DNA from: JBCBSK01 sp965250105 | GTDB taxonomy: Bacteria > Pseudomonadota > Alphaproteobacteria > Rhizobiales > Tepidamorphaceae | DNA length: 64,000 nt | Assembly (NCBI GenBank): GCA_965250105.1 | Contig: OZ252290.1 | Location: forward strand, 1,426,001 to 1,490,000 | Direction of reading: 5' to 3' | Notes under the pieces: model-generated | Told to the model about the DNA's origin: nothing | The model's input: the letters and a program-made list of their open reading frames with translations, nothing else | Database searches by the model: none | Program-made: the position numbers and the translations under genes | Part shown: piece by piece, positions 1 to 7,617 of the stretch | Numbering within the stretch: position 1 is the first letter of the stretch | How the letters are laid out: each line of letters opens with the position of its first letter

Positions 1-521
1 GATTTCGACAGGGTATAGGAGAAGAATTGCGGCGTCAGCCGCCAGACCCGCTGGTCGATGATGTTGACGATCGCGCCCTCGGCCGCGTCGGGTAGCTGCG
101 CGGCGAGATCGCGCGCCAGGAAGGCCGGCGCCTCGGCATGAACCGCGAAATGCCGGTCCCATAGCGCCGGCGTCACGTCGCGCGCCGTGTCGGGCTCGAA
201 GACCGAGGCATTGTTGACCAGGACACCGACCGGGCCCAACCGCTCGCGCGCCATGGCGACCAGGGATGCCACCGCATCGCGGTCGGTCAGATCCGCCCTG
301 ACGACCGCCGCTCGGCGCCCTCGCCCGCCTCCGCGGATCTCGGCGGCGACCGCTTCGGCCGCCTCGGCCGATCTGTTGGCATGGATCGCGACGTCGAAAC
401 CGATCTCCGCCAGTCCAAGCGCCAGCGCTCGGCCGATGCGCCGCCCCGCGCCGGTGACCAGCGCGGTGCGCGGGATCGCATCGGAGATGGCGGCGGTCAT
501 GGCGTCGTCAGCATTGTCCAT
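1..521 (-). CDS. SDR-family NAD(P)-dependent oxidoreductase, C-terminus cut by window edge
   Basis: About 173 N-terminal residues of a short-chain dehydrogenase are visible; the C-terminus lies left of the window. The cofactor motif is TGAGRRIG near residue 20, then NNAS in the Rossmann core and the catalytic Y-x-x-x-K (YTLSK) at the visible end. The TGxxxRIG form is typical of the pteridine reductase/FolM branch, so a dihydropteridine or dihydromonapterin reductase is possible, but the substrate cannot be fixed. I chose the ATG at 521 because the next gene upstream stops at 540, leaving 18 bp. It is probably co-transcribed with the antiporter gene. Confidence 0.85.
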   Translation of the reverse strand, partial: MDNADDAMTAAISDAIPRTALVTGAGRRIGRALALGLAEIGFDVAIHANRSAEAAEAVAAEIRGGGRGRRAAVVRADLTDRDAVASLVAMARERLGPVGVLVNNASVFEPDTARDVTPALWDRHFAVHAEAPAFLARDLAAQLPDAAEGAIVNIIDQRVWRLTPQFFSYTLSK

Positions 522-539
522 CGGCGCCGTCCCCGACCG

Positions 540-1505
540 CTACACCAGCGCGGTCAACTCAAGCCGAGCCAGATCCGCCTCGGCCAGCGCCGTCCAGATA
601 TAGATGGCATAGGCGATGACGAAACCAATGCCGGCGACGCGCCCGATCGGCTGGCGCCACCAGATGAACGGCACGATGAGCAGCGAGGCGCCGAGCATCA
701 CCCAGAGATCGACGCGCAGGAATTGCGGATCGACGGGCACGGGAGCCACCAGCGCGGTGATGCCCATGATGGCCATGATGTTGAACAGGTTCGACCCGAT
801 GATGTTGCCGACCGCGATGCCGCTATGGCGCTTGAAGGCGGCGATCAGGGTCGCGGCCAGTTCCGGCAGCGAGGTGCCGATGGCGACGACCGTCAGTCCG
901 ATCGCCGCGTCGGACACGCCCCAGGCGGCCGCGATATCGCTCGCGCCGTCGACCGTGAAGCGCGCCCCGATCGGCAGCGCGATGACGCCGGCGATGACCA
1001 GCACGACCGCCAGCCAGAGATTGCTGACGCCTTCCTCGCCCGGATCGATCGGCTCGCGGCTGTTGAGCGCGCTGCGCGCCGATTCCGCGAGAAAGATCAG
1101 CAACAGCGTCACCAGGACGAGGCCGTGCCAAACGGTCAGCGGGCCGACGAAACACAGCCCGATGAAGATCAGCGTGACGAGGATCATGAAGCTCGTATTG
1201 CGCCTGACGAAGGGCTGCGCCGTCGGCGTCGCCGCGATCAGCGCCGGCAGGCCGAGCACCAGCAGCACATTGGCCACGTTGGAGCCCACCACATTGCCGA
1301 GCGCGATGCCCGGCGCCCCGCCGAGCGTCGCCGTCAGCGACACGATGAGTTCCGGCGCCGAGGTGCCGAAGGCCACGATGGTCAGGCCGATGATGATGGG
1401 CGAGATGCGGAACCGCTCCGCCAGGCCGACCGCGCCGCGGATCAGCGCATCCCCGCCGATGACGAGAAGGACGAGACCGGCGAGGAGAATGAGATAAGGC
1501 AGCAT
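540..1505 (-). CDS. Calcium/sodium antiporter (CaCA family, YrbG-like)
   Basis: A 321-residue inner-membrane cation exchanger. The two inverted alpha repeats of the CaCA superfamily are visible: a GNVVGSNVANVLLVLG segment in the N-terminal half and GNIIGSNLFNIMAIMG in the C-terminal half, each after a GTSxPE motif (GTSAPEL, GTSLPEL). These carry the ion-coordinating Glu and Asn residues. The length suits bacterial YrbG-type K+-independent exchangers (about 320 residues). The reading frame extends further upstream, but that stretch is Arg/Pro-rich and unlike a membrane protein, so I start at the ATG at 1505 (MLPYLILL). The SDR gene follows 18 bp downstream. Confidence 0.9.
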   Translation of the reverse strand: MLPYLILLAGLVLLVIGGDALIRGAVGLAERFRISPIIIGLTIVAFGTSAPELIVSLTATLGGAPGIALGNVVGSNVANVLLVLGLPALIAATPTAQPFVRRNTSFMILVTLIFIGLCFVGPLTVWHGLVLVTLLLIFLAESARSALNSREPIDPGEEGVSNLWLAVVLVIAGVIALPIGARFTVDGASDIAAAWGVSDAAIGLTVVAIGTSLPELAATLIAAFKRHSGIAVGNIIGSNLFNIMAIMGITALVAPVPVDPQFLRVDLWVMLGASLLIVPFIWWRQPIGRVAGIGFVIAYAIYIWTALAEADLARLELTALV

Positions 1506-1827
1506 GAATGACTTTCGGCGACGCGGCGGAAGCCGGTGCGGACACTCAGGGATCGGGCGGGTCGACCGCATATAGGACAGCCGCCGCCGCGACAAAAGAG
1601 GCGCGCCGCGATCCGTGTCGCGATCCCGGCCGCCATGGCGCGGTCTCGACGCCCGTCCCGGGCGTTCTGTGGCGCCCGCGCAACATGTGCGATCTGTCAC
1701 ATTCCGAGCACAATTTCGCCCGTAAGTTGCCCATGCTTCATCCGATCTGGCAGGCCAGACGTAGCTGATTACGTTTCTTCATGCCGAGCTGTTCGGCAGC
1801 GTTTCGAGAGACCTTTTGGAGGTTCCA
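1506..1827. other. Divergent intergenic region
   Basis: 322 bp between the antiporter gene and the first outer-membrane protein gene. It should hold promoters for both. I see a good Shine-Dalgarno (TTTTGGAGG, about 1814-1822) for the barrel gene, but no convincing paired -35/-10, operator or small gene. Confidence 0.5.
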
Positions 1828-2487
1828 ATGACTGCTCGTTTTGTTTCGCGGTTGACCGCGCTGGCGGCCGTGGCGGCCGTCGCCGGTTTTACGGGTAGCG
1901 CTCAAGCTGCCGACATGCCGACTGGCCCGGTGGACTTCGCGCCGCCGCCCGTCGCCGCCTTTGACTGGACCGGCCCCTATCTCGGCATCCATTTCGGCTA
2001 TGTGACCGGCGACTACGACACGTCGCTCGCCGGCGTCGAATCCGACGGCGACGGCTTCGTGATCGGCGGCACGGCCGGTTACAATGTCCAGATCGACCAG
2101 TTCGTCATCGGTATCGAGGGTGACCTCGGCTATCTCGGCGCCGAGGGAGACGACTTCGGTGTCGCCGGCGTCAGCGCCGAAGCCGATTTCTACGGCACGC
2201 TGCGCGGTCGCGGTGGTATCGCCTTCGACCGTTTCCTGGTCTATGCAACCGGTGGTATCGCCTTCCTGAACGTCGATGTGAATTCCGGCATTCTGGGCCT
2301 TGGCACCGACGACAACACGCATTTCGGTTACACCGTTGGTGGCGGCGCCGAAGTGGCGCTGACCGATGCCATCTCGGCCAAGCTCGAATATCTCTATGTC
2401 GACTATGACGACAAGAACTACTTCGGCGTGTTCGACGCCGATTTCGACGGCCATGTCATTCGGGGCGGCATCAACTACCGCTTCTGA
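1828..2487 (+). CDS. Outer-membrane beta-barrel protein (Omp25/Omp31-like)
   Basis: A 219-residue exported protein. A Sec signal peptide (MTARFVSRLTALAAVAAVAG... ending SAQAA) is followed by a barrel with alternating aromatic strands: WTGPYLGIHFGY, YNVQIDQFVIGIEGDLGY, GTLRGRGGIAFDRFLVYATGG and the C-terminal ending INYRF. This is the pattern of the eight-stranded OmpA-like/Omp25 family abundant in Hyphomicrobiales. I start at the ATG at 1828, 5 nt after the ribosome-binding site, rather than the in-frame ATG 12 nt upstream. A similar gene follows at 2745. Likely roles are envelope integrity and a passive pore; no specific ligand is evident. Confidence 0.88.
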   Translation: MTARFVSRLTALAAVAAVAGFTGSAQAADMPTGPVDFAPPPVAAFDWTGPYLGIHFGYVTGDYDTSLAGVESDGDGFVIGGTAGYNVQIDQFVIGIEGDLGYLGAEGDDFGVAGVSAEADFYGTLRGRGGIAFDRFLVYATGGIAFLNVDVNSGILGLGTDDNTHFGYTVGGGAEVALTDAISAKLEYLYVDYDDKNYFGVFDADFDGHVIRGGINYRF

Positions 2488-2560
2488 TCGTTAGGCCGGC
2501 CGCCCCACGAGCGGGCGGGCCGGAACACGACATCGTGACCCAAATGCCGTCATGGCAATC

Positions 2561-2590
2561 AAGGGGCGTCCGGAAACGGGCGCCCCTTTC
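2561..2590 (+). terminator. Intrinsic terminator after the first barrel gene
   Basis: An AGGGGCG...CGCCCCT stem with a short GGAAA-containing loop ends in TTTC, about 75 bp after the stop. A second GC-rich hairpin (GCCGGCCGCCC...GGGCGGGCCGG, about 2492-2522) sits directly behind the stop. Together they should separate this gene from the next barrel gene. Confidence 0.7.
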
Positions 2591-2744
2591 ATATTGGGTT
2601 CAGCTTCGGACGCATTACATGATGGCGTGGACGATCCGACGTGATGTGGCCTCGTGGGGAGATCGTCACGAAAGGAACAGAGTCTTCATCGGTTTCGGCC
2701 ATGATCCGGTCGTACCGCTCCGGCCAAGGATGTCTGAAGCGATC

Positions 2745-3395
2745 ATGATGCGTGTGCTGACCCCTCTCGCCGTTCTCGGCGTGCTGTTTGGAACGGGCCT
2801 GTCGGCCGGTGGCGCCCATGCCGCCGATCCGGCGGGCGTCGGCGTGATCACCGCGCCCGACCCCGCCCCAGCGGACTGGGAAGGGTTCTATGCCGGCGTG
2901 TTCGGCGGCGCCTTCGTCATGCAGGGCGACAGCACGGCGCCGGCCTTCGCTTCCGACGACGACGGCAACGCCTTCGGCGGTGCGCTGATCGGCTATGGCC
3001 TGCAATTCGACCGCTTCGTCTTCGGGCTCGAAGGCGATATCGGCTTCACCGACACCGAGGCGCGCTTGGGACCGGCAACCGTCGGCACCGACTGGATCGC
3101 CACCATCCGCGGCCGCGCCGGCGTCACCTTCGGCGACGCGCTGGTCTATGGTACTGGCGGCATCGCCTTCGCCGACAGTTCGGTCGACCTGCCGACCGGC
3201 CAGGCCGACGACACGCTAACCGGCTTCACCGTCGGCGGCGGCGTCGAGGTCGAATTGTTCGACAATTTCACCGCCCGCGCCGAATATCTCTACAGCGATT
3301 TCGGCACGTCGTCGGGCACTGCCGGTGGCGCGCCTTATGCCTATTCCTTCGACGGCCACACGCTACGCGCCGGCGTGACCTATCGCTTCAACTAA
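2745..3395 (+). CDS. Outer-membrane beta-barrel protein, second member
   Basis: A 216-residue relative of the preceding barrel protein. The signal peptide is MMRVLTPLAVLGVLFGTGL...GGAHAA. Shared strand motifs include WEGFYAGVFGGAF, LQFDRFVFGLEGDIGF, TIRGRAGVTFGDALVYGTGG, NFTARAEYLY and the C-terminal VTYRFN ending. The reading frame is open upstream to 2535, but that part has no signal-peptide character. Starts at 2730 or 2745 place the hydrophobic core correctly; I use 2745. The gene converges on the hydrolase gene with 24 bp between stops. It probably arose by tandem duplication and is expressed separately, given the terminator in between. Confidence 0.85.
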   Translation: MMRVLTPLAVLGVLFGTGLSAGGAHAADPAGVGVITAPDPAPADWEGFYAGVFGGAFVMQGDSTAPAFASDDDGNAFGGALIGYGLQFDRFVFGLEGDIGFTDTEARLGPATVGTDWIATIRGRAGVTFGDALVYGTGGIAFADSSVDLPTGQADDTLTGFTVGGGVEVELFDNFTARAEYLYSDFGTSSGTAGGAPYAYSFDGHTLRAGVTYRFN

Positions 3396-3419
3396 GCCCG
3401 GCGCCAAACGGGAAACAGC

Positions 3420-4946
3420 CTAGGCGCGCGCATCGACAACGCCGCGCGGGGTCAGTTCGAGCCCGCTCAACGCCCGGTCGAGATGCCGCGCTCGCCAGGA
3501 CAGAAGCTCTTCCGCCATGTCCAGCCGCAGATCGCGATAGTCAGGATCGCCCGCGAGATCGCGCGTCTCGCCGGGATCGTCGACGAGATCGAAGAGAAGC
3601 GGCGGCAAACCGGCGAAATGGACATATTTGAACCGGTCGCCCCTGATCGCCGCCATGTTGCAGGCATCAAGGTCGAGGCCAAGCGCCTGCTGTGCCGTGC
3701 CGGTCGCCACCTCGCGGAAGTCGAACTCGAAATGCGCCGCCGCGCGCCAAGCTCCGGGCCGATCGCCATCGAGAAATGGCGCGAGCGAGCACCCGTCGAG
3801 ATGGGCCGGCACCGCGCCGCCGGTGCGCGCCACGATGGTCGGAAACAGATCGACCGATTCCGTGAAGGCGTCGACCGTGTTGCCGAACGCCCGGGGCGCC
3901 GACGGATCGCGGATGATCAGCGGGATGTGATAGCTCGCATCGAACGGCCCGCCCTTGCCGAACAGATGATGGTCGCCGAGCATCTCGCCATGGTCGGAGG
4001 TGAAGACGATCAGCGTGTCGTCCCAGGCGCCGGCCGCGTCAAGCGCCGACCAGATGCGTCCGAGTTGGACGTCGACCTCGGCGATCATGCCGAAATAGGT
4101 GGCGCGGATCTGGCGCACATCCGCTTCCGACCAGTCGCGCACCAGGCCGGACGCGCCGGCCATGAAGAAGGCCTTGGGCACGCTGCCGATGAGATAGGCG
4201 AGCAGTGGATGGCGGGCGGCCGTCGCGTCCGGATCGCCGAAGCCGGCCGGTGCCGGAACATCGGCGGGCGCGACCATCGAGGCATAGGGCTCCGGCACCA
4301 CGAAAGGCGGATGCGGGCGCAGGAAACTCAGATGCGCGCACCAGGGCCGGCCGGCGGGCTGTTCGCCGAGCCAGCGGATGAACTCGTCGGTGAGAAAAGC
4401 GGTCTGCGTGTCGTCCGCCCCATAGGTCGGCACCGCGCCGCGCGGCGGATCGGCCGGACCGGAGGCGGGTTCGTGGATCCCGGGCGAACCATCCACCGGC
4501 ACCGCGACGCCCCGCTGCCGCAGCCAGGATAGCCAGGCGCGCTCGTCCTCGGGCAGCTGGCGGCGCACCGAAAAGCCCGGCAGGACGCCCTCATAAGTCG
4601 TCAGGGCCGGATCATTGGCCGGCAGGCCGCGCGGATCGGCGGCCTGGTCGGTATAGCCGAACAGGGTCGGCTCATAGCCCTGCCGACGCAGCGCCAGAGC
4701 GAGATTGTCGTGGCGCGCATCGAGCGGGGTGCCGTTGCGGCACACCCGATTGGTCATCTGATAAAGGCCCGTATAGAGACAGGCGCGCGCCGGCGAACAG
4801 GGCGCGGCCTGGGCGAAATGCCGGCGAAAGGTGACGCCGGCCCGAGCCAGCCGGTCCAGATTGGGGGTCGATGCATTGCGATGACCGAGGCTGCCGAGCG
4901 CCTCGCCGCGCCATTGATCGGCGGTGATCAGCAGGATGTTGGCCAT
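3420..4946 (-). CDS. Sulfatase-superfamily hydrolase, probable phosphonate monoester/phosphodiester hydrolase
   Basis: A 508-residue enzyme of the alkaline phosphatase/sulfatase fold. The metal-site Asp is in LLITADQWRGEALG near residue 9. The formylglycine signature C-x-P-x-R occurs as APCSPAR near residue 55; the Cys would be converted to formylglycine. SDHGEMLGDHHLFGKGG holds the second metal cluster. The length, the DQWR opening, the RPHPPF segment and the KYVHFAGLPPLLFDL C-terminal segment recall, from memory, rhizobial phosphonate monoester hydrolases more than classical arylsulfatases. The start at 4946 gives the standard N-terminus; the frame upstream has no domain. There is no signal peptide, so it acts in the cytoplasm. 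A Pho box 55 bp upstream supports an organophosphorus substrate. Confidence 0.82.
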   Translation of the reverse strand: MANILLITADQWRGEALGSLGHRNASTPNLDRLARAGVTFRRHFAQAAPCSPARACLYTGLYQMTNRVCRNGTPLDARHDNLALALRRQGYEPTLFGYTDQAADPRGLPANDPALTTYEGVLPGFSVRRQLPEDERAWLSWLRQRGVAVPVDGSPGIHEPASGPADPPRGAVPTYGADDTQTAFLTDEFIRWLGEQPAGRPWCAHLSFLRPHPPFVVPEPYASMVAPADVPAPAGFGDPDATAARHPLLAYLIGSVPKAFFMAGASGLVRDWSEADVRQIRATYFGMIAEVDVQLGRIWSALDAAGAWDDTLIVFTSDHGEMLGDHHLFGKGGPFDASYHIPLIIRDPSAPRAFGNTVDAFTESVDLFPTIVARTGGAVPAHLDGCSLAPFLDGDRPGAWRAAAHFEFDFREVATGTAQQALGLDLDACNMAAIRGDRFKYVHFAGLPPLLFDLVDDPGETRDLAGDPDYRDLRLDMAEELLSWRARHLDRALSGLELTPRGVVDARA

Positions 4947-5001
4947 GCGCGCCTTCGGTCGGTGAGAGCCGGTCCCTGTTAGCCGGCGATAGGCCGTCGA
5001 C

Positions 5002-5019
5002 ATGACATCGGGATGACAC
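5002..5019 (-). promoter_or_regulatory. Pho box (PhoB site) for the phosphonate-hydrolase-like gene
   Basis: Read on the minus strand this is GTGTCAT-CCCG-ATGTCAT, two 7-bp direct repeats with a 4-bp spacer, matching the CTGTCAT-N4-CTGTCAT consensus except for the first base of each half. Ten nucleotides downstream is a -10-like TATCGC (4986-4991), the position expected when PhoB replaces the -35. The ATG is 55 bp from the box. The PhoX box at 63767-63784 has the same geometry. Confidence 0.75.
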
Positions 5020-5060
5020 CGAACGGGGATACAGCCAAGGGCGAGGCCGCTCGCATCGCG

Positions 5061-5109
5061 GTCATCGATCAATCAGTCATCCATAGTCATCTATTCATCT
5101 AAACGTCAT
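5061..5109 (+). repeat. Cluster of GTCAT-like half-sites
   Basis: Five (G/T)TCAT units begin at 5061, 5076, 5086, 5094 and 5105. The last two are 11 bp apart (TATTCAT-CTAA-ACGTCAT), the Pho-box period, but match the consensus poorly. The cluster lies 188-236 bp before the binding-protein gene and could be a degenerate PhoB array or chance. Confidence 0.35.
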
Positions 5110-5296
5110 CCAGGCGTTAACGAACTGTTACCGCGCAGCGCTACCGAAAAAGCGGTTCGGGCCGGGGTTTACAGGGCGTTCGACGTGGATATCAGCCCGT
5201 CCGGCGCGGGCCGCATGACACGCTTCGGCACCAGGCCCGTGCGTGTCCGATCCAGATGCAAGACAGGACCCAAACGCAAAACAGGAGTGGTGTGCG

Positions 5297-6439
5297 ATGA
5301 CGAAGCTGTCTCGGCGCGGTGTTCTCAAGGGGTCGGCTGCGGCCGCCACCATTGTTGCGGCCCCCGCCATCCTTAAGGCCAGCGACGCGCTGGCCTCGTC
5401 CGGCCAGGTCAATGTGTTCGCCTGGGGCGACTACATCCAAGAAAACCAGATCGACGCCTTCGAAACCAAGACCGGCATCAAGATCAACCTGTCGACCTAC
5501 GGGTCGAACGACGAAGCCGAGAACAAGCTGCGGGCCGCCGGCGGCAAGGGCTTCGACGTCATCTTCCCGTCGATCACCAACCGACCGAACTATGACGATT
5601 CGAACGCGCCGGGCGGTTCCTGGCTGTCACCGCTCGACGAGGCGCGGATCGAGCTCGACAAGGTCATCCCGTCGATGCTGCGCGATTCGATCCAGCTCGG
5701 CGCGGTGCGCCGCGGCGACCGCTATCTGGTGCCGTTCAACTGGGGCACCGAGGCGATCACCTTCGACCATTCGGTCTGGCCGATGGACGATGCCGATGTC
5801 TCCTATGGCGCCCTGTGGACGCCGGAAGCCACCCGCTCCGCCGCCTTCCGCCAGAAGTCGGTGATCATGGGTGTCGGCCTCTATCTCGACGCCATCGGCG
5901 AAGTGCCGTCCGACCGCATGCTCGACGTCTACAAGACCGAGGAAGACGCCCGCCGGGTGTGGAGCGCCTGCACGTCCTTCATCATTGATCGCAAGGACAA
6001 TATCGCGGCCTTCTGGAACAACGCGACCGAAGCGACGGCGGCCTTCACCGACGCCGGCGCGACGATCGGCCAGACCTGGGACACGACCGGCCTGCTGCTC
6101 AGCCGCCAACGCTCCGACTTCCGTTACCGCATGCCCAAGGAAGGCGGCATCACCTGGATGGACGGCGTCGGCATCCCCTCGGGCGCCGAGAACATCGACC
6201 AGGCCTATGCCTTCATCAACGCGCTCCTGGAGCCGCAGATGGGCGGCATGATGTCGTTCAACACCGGCTACAATTCGGCCGCCATCGATGCCGCCGACTA
6301 TGCCGGCGAGGAATACAAGCTCCAGTTCAACCAGGTCTACACCGAAGAGACCCTGGCCAATCTGTGGTGGTGGCAAGCCGACACGCCCTGGTTCACGCCG
6401 GTGACCCAGGAATTCGTCGAGCAGATCACCAACGCGTAA
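5297..6439 (+). CDS. PotD-like extracellular solute-binding protein, Tat-exported
   Basis: A 380-residue periplasmic receptor. The N-terminus MTKLSRRGVLKGSAAAATIV is a twin-arginine signal with an Ala-rich h-region and probable cleavage near ASDALA. The mature part starts VNVFAWGDYIQENQIDAFE, the opening strand of the spermidine/putrescine-type binding protein family (class D), and keeps the expected length. I chose the ATG at 5297 because it begins the Tat signal; the open frame upstream is unrelated. It is the first gene of an ABC importer set (binding protein, ATPase, two permeases). The family also includes receptors for 2-aminoethylphosphonate, Fe3+ and other small ions, so the polyamine label should not be taken literally. 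Confidence 0.88.
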   Translation: MTKLSRRGVLKGSAAAATIVAAPAILKASDALASSGQVNVFAWGDYIQENQIDAFETKTGIKINLSTYGSNDEAENKLRAAGGKGFDVIFPSITNRPNYDDSNAPGGSWLSPLDEARIELDKVIPSMLRDSIQLGAVRRGDRYLVPFNWGTEAITFDHSVWPMDDADVSYGALWTPEATRSAAFRQKSVIMGVGLYLDAIGEVPSDRMLDVYKTEEDARRVWSACTSFIIDRKDNIAAFWNNATEATAAFTDAGATIGQTWDTTGLLLSRQRSDFRYRMPKEGGITWMDGVGIPSGAENIDQAYAFINALLEPQMGGMMSFNTGYNSAAIDAADYAGEEYKLQFNQVYTEETLANLWWWQADTPWFTPVTQEFVEQITNA

Positions 6440-6448
6440 CCGACGTCA

Positions 6449-6480
6449 CGGACAGGGGCGCCAGACGGCGCCCCTGTCCG
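6449..6480 (+). terminator. Perfect stem-loop after the binding-protein gene
   Basis: CGGACAGGGGCGCC (6449-6462), loop AGAC, GGCGCCCCTGTCCG (6467-6480): a perfect 14-bp stem starting 9 nt after the stop, without a long T tract. This suits a 3'-end stabiliser or partial terminator that keeps binding-protein mRNA above that of the downstream ATPase and permeases. Confidence 0.75.
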
Positions 6481-6534
6481 GTCCGTCGCGGCGTCGACCC
6501 AGACGGGTCGACCGGATGGGATGGGGAGGTTCGG

Positions 6535-7617
6535 ATGAACGGCAAGGAAATCGAACTCGACAAGGTGGTGATGCGGTTCGGCGACTTCACCGCCGTGCAG
6601 GAGACCGACCTCGTCATTCGGGCCGGCGAGTTCTTCTCGGTGCTTGGTCCGTCCGGCTGCGGCAAGACGACGATCCTGCGGATGATCTCGGGCTTCATGG
6701 AGCCGAGCGAGGGCCGCATCCTGATCGGCGGCGAGGATATGGTCGGCCTCGGCCCCAATAAGCGGCCGACCGCGCTGATCTTCCAGAACCTGGCTCTGTT
6801 TCCGCTGATGACCGTCTGGGAGAATGTCGCCTTCGGGCTCGAAGCACGCGGCGTCGACAAGAAAACCCGCAAAAAGCGCGCCGAGGACCTGCTCGACATG
6901 GTCGGGCTGACCGGCCAGGGCGGCAAGACGCCGGGCCAGTTGTCGGGCGGCCAGAAGCAGCGCGTCGCCATCGCCCGCGCGCTCGCCGTCGAGCCGAGCG
7001 TCCTGCTGCTCGACGAACCGCTCAGCGCGCTCGACCTGAAGCTGCGCCAGCACATGCGCGGCGAACTCAAGGAAATCCAGAAGAAGACCGGCGTCACCTT
7101 CGTCTTCATCACCCATGACCAGGGCGAGGCGCTGATGATGTCCGACCGCATCGCCGTCATGAAGAAGGGCGTGGTCGAGCAGATCGACAGCGCCGACGCG
7201 ATCTACGACAATCCGCGCACCCCCTTCGTCGCCACCTTCGTCGGCGAGAACAACGTGTTCCGCGGCCGGGTGACGCGCGCCGAGGCCGGCTTCGCCGAAC
7301 TCGACACCCCGCATGGGCCGATGCGCGGGCGCAACCGCGACGGGATCGGCGAGGGCGCCGAGGCCATGATCATGATCCGGCCCGAGCGCATGGCGCTGAA
7401 GAACGGCGCCGCCCTCGACAACATGCTCCAAGCCAAGCTGGACCGGCGCGACCTCGAAGGCGCCTTCATCAACCTGTTCCTGCATGCCGGCGCCGACGAG
7501 ATCGTCGTGCACCGCACCAATGACGGCCGCGCCCTCGGCCATGAGGACCTGCACGATATCGGCTTCATGGCCGAGGACGCGCTGGTCCTGCCGGCGGGGG
7601 AACTGGCCGATGACTGA
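6535..7617 (+). CDS. ABC transporter ATP-binding protein (PotA-like)
   Basis: A 360-residue ATPase powering the importer of this locus. Visible are Walker A GPSGCGKTT (residues about 38-46), the Q-loop in LIFQNLALFP, the signature LSGGQKQR, Walker B LLLDEPLSALD and the switch His in FVFITHDQGEA. A C-terminal TOBE region (from about residue 240, ENNVFRGRVTRAEAG) is typical of the PotA/FbpC/MalK-type subfamily. The start at 6535 has GGGGAGG about 6 nt upstream. It lies 95 bp after the binding-protein gene, across the stem-loop, and overlaps the first permease gene by 8 bp. Confidence 0.93.
   Translation: MNGKEIELDKVVMRFGDFTAVQETDLVIRAGEFFSVLGPSGCGKTTILRMISGFMEPSEGRILIGGEDMVGLGPNKRPTALIFQNLALFPLMTVWENVAFGLEARGVDKKTRKKRAEDLLDMVGLTGQGGKTPGQLSGGQKQRVAIARALAVEPSVLLLDEPLSALDLKLRQHMRGELKEIQKKTGVTFVFITHDQGEALMMSDRIAVMKKGVVEQIDSADAIYDNPRTPFVATFVGENNVFRGRVTRAEAGFAELDTPHGPMRGRNRDGIGEGAEAMIMIRPERMALKNGAALDNMLQAKLDRRDLEGAFINLFLHAGADEIVVHRTNDGRALGHEDLHDIGFMAEDALVLPAGELADD

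Noticed and set aside
5117..5131. TTAA-N7-TTAC, near-CtrA site upstream of the binding-protein gene
   Set aside because: The second half lacks the full TTAAC; a 1-mismatch match is expected by chance in this much sequence. Only the exact site at 19300 is reported.
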